From Mycoplasmatota bacterium (lineage in GTDB: Bacteria; Bacillota_I; Bacilli_A; Izemoplasmatales; Izemoplasmataceae): 5,624 nt of DNA. The notes under the pieces were generated by a model that was not told the DNA's origin, ran no database searches, and saw only the letters and a program-made list of their open reading frames with translations. This document shows, one piece after another, positions 4,980 through 5,624 of this stretch. The stretch covers positions 1 through 5,624 of the forward strand of contig DAOWHG010000029.1 of NCBI GenBank assembly GCA_030641535.1, read 5' to 3'. Position numbers and translations under genes: made by a program. Position 1 is the stretch's first letter; each line of letters starts with the position of its first letter.

Positions 4980-5624
4980 TTAATGTTTGATTAAAGTATA
5001 TTTTTTCTTCCCTCTTCGTATTACAGTAAATTCTTTTTCAATAGCATTTTCTTTTTTGACCATGAAATCTAAACTTTTTTCTTTTTCACCATTCACAGTT
5101 ACAGCACCATTTTTTATAAATTCTCTTGCTTCTCTTTTACTTGATGCTAATTTTGCCTCAATCAATAAATCAACTAAATTCATATCTTCAGCGATTTGAA
5201 TAGAAGGTACGTCTTTGAATCCATCTTTTATTTCAAGTACACTTAATGATTTAACATCACCACTAAATAGTGCTTTTGAGATTCTAACTGCTGATTCATA
5301 AGCTTCTTTTCCGTGAACTAACACAGTTAATTCTTCAGCAATCTTTCTTTGAGCCAAACGTTCATGTGGAGCCTTTTTAAACTGTTCAATAACTTCTTTT
5401 GTTTCTTCAACACTCATAAATGTAAATTTCTTAAGGTAACTTACTGCGTCTTTGTCAGGAGTATTTATCCAAAATTGATAAAACTCGTAAACTGATGTTC
5501 TATTTGTATCAAGCCATACTGCTCCACTAGCTGTTTTTCCAAATTTAGTTCCATCTGATTTTGTAAGTAATGGCCAAGTGAATCCATATCCTTTTTTATC
5601 ATGTCCAAGTGTCTTTCTTATTAG
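4980..5624 (-). CDS. tyrS: Tyrosyl-tRNA synthetase, C-terminal half (cut by the right edge)
   Basis: TyrS activates tyrosine with ATP and charges tRNA-Tyr in the cytosol. The frame is open from the right edge (codon 5624-5622) to TAA at 4982-4980, giving 214 residues. The ATG at 5417-5415 is an internal methionine, because recognisable TyrS sequence continues upstream of it in frame without a stop. Visible parts begin with 'WPLLTKSDGTKFGKT', whose K27-F-G-K-T is the class I KMSKS-equivalent loop (edge numbering). 'SGAVWLD' and 'SVYEFYQFWINTPD' follow. The helical linker 'HERLAQRKIAEELTVLVHG' comes next, then 'RISKALFSGD'. Last is a C-terminal S4 RNA-binding domain (about 148-214) with 'KLASSKREAREFIKNGAVTVNG'. 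The family is about 420 residues, so about half, including the HIGH motif and tyrosine pocket, lies outside, as does the promoter or any T-box leader. It converges on the metal operon and probably shares its terminator. Confidence 0.95.
   Translation of the reverse strand, partial: LIRKTLGHDKKGYGFTWPLLTKSDGTKFGKTASGAVWLDTNRTSVYEFYQFWINTPDKDAVSYLKKFTFMSVEETKEVIEQFKKAPHERLAQRKIAEELTVLVHGKEAYESAVRISKALFSGDVKSLSVLEIKDGFKDVPSIQIAEDMNLVDLLIEAKLASSKREAREFIKNGAVTVNGEKEKSLDFMVKKENAIEKEFTVIRRGKKKYTLIKH

Noticed and set aside
4987..5199. Plus-strand open frame of 70 codons
   Set aside because: It lies entirely antisense to the well-conserved C-terminal part of tyrS, has no ribosome site, and its composition is that of a shadow frame.
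4980..5417. A free-standing 145-residue S4-domain protein
   Set aside because: The frame stays open upstream to the window edge and encodes clear TyrS sequence including KFGKT, so the ATG at 5415-5417 is internal.

Overview
The window is AT-rich and comes from a low-GC bacterium with Gram-positive-type expression signals: AGGAGG-like ribosome sites, sigma-A-like promoters and a U-tract terminator. Tryptophan is encoded by TGG in every gene read. The ATPase gene ends at a TGA that overlaps the next ATG, so TGA is a stop here. That argues against the code-4 Mycoplasma/Spiroplasma lineages. It fits a Bacillota or an Acholeplasma/Izemoplasma-like member of the Mycoplasmatota. The exact taxon cannot be fixed from this sequence.

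Layout, left to right. (1) 1-865, minus strand: N-terminal part of a multi-PAS sensory protein whose output domain lies beyond the left edge. (2) 866-960: its ribosome site and likely promoter, interleaved with a possible terminator for the gene upstream. (3) 961-2316, minus strand: a complete PepV/Sapep-like M20 metallo-dipeptidase with every expected metal and catalytic residue. (4) 2317-2545: a divergent intergenic region with a good promoter for pepV, a perfect AT-rich palindrome, and a TTGACA promoter whose spacer holds an ArsR/SmtB-type inverted repeat. (5) 2546-4609 and 4606-4908, plus strand: a two-gene metal-resistance operon. It encodes a P1B-2 (Zn/Cd/Pb) efflux ATPase and, with a 4-base ATGA overlap, an ArsR/SmtB-family repressor carrying only the alpha-5 zinc site. 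(6) 4910-4942: a strong hairpin terminator that can serve both strands. (7) 4980-5624, minus strand: C-terminal half of tyrosyl-tRNA synthetase, cut by the right edge.

The central operon reads as a self-contained zinc homeostasis switch. The repressor should bind the repeat between -35 and -10. Zn(II) binding to its alpha-5 site should release it, and the exporter and repressor are then made together until zinc falls. The flanking genes are housekeeping or sensory. I see no mobile element, CRISPR array, RNA gene or clearly undescribed system. The points worth a second look are regulatory: the nested operator, the 2410-2427 palindrome, the interleaved terminator and promoter at 881-954, and the corrected ATPase start.
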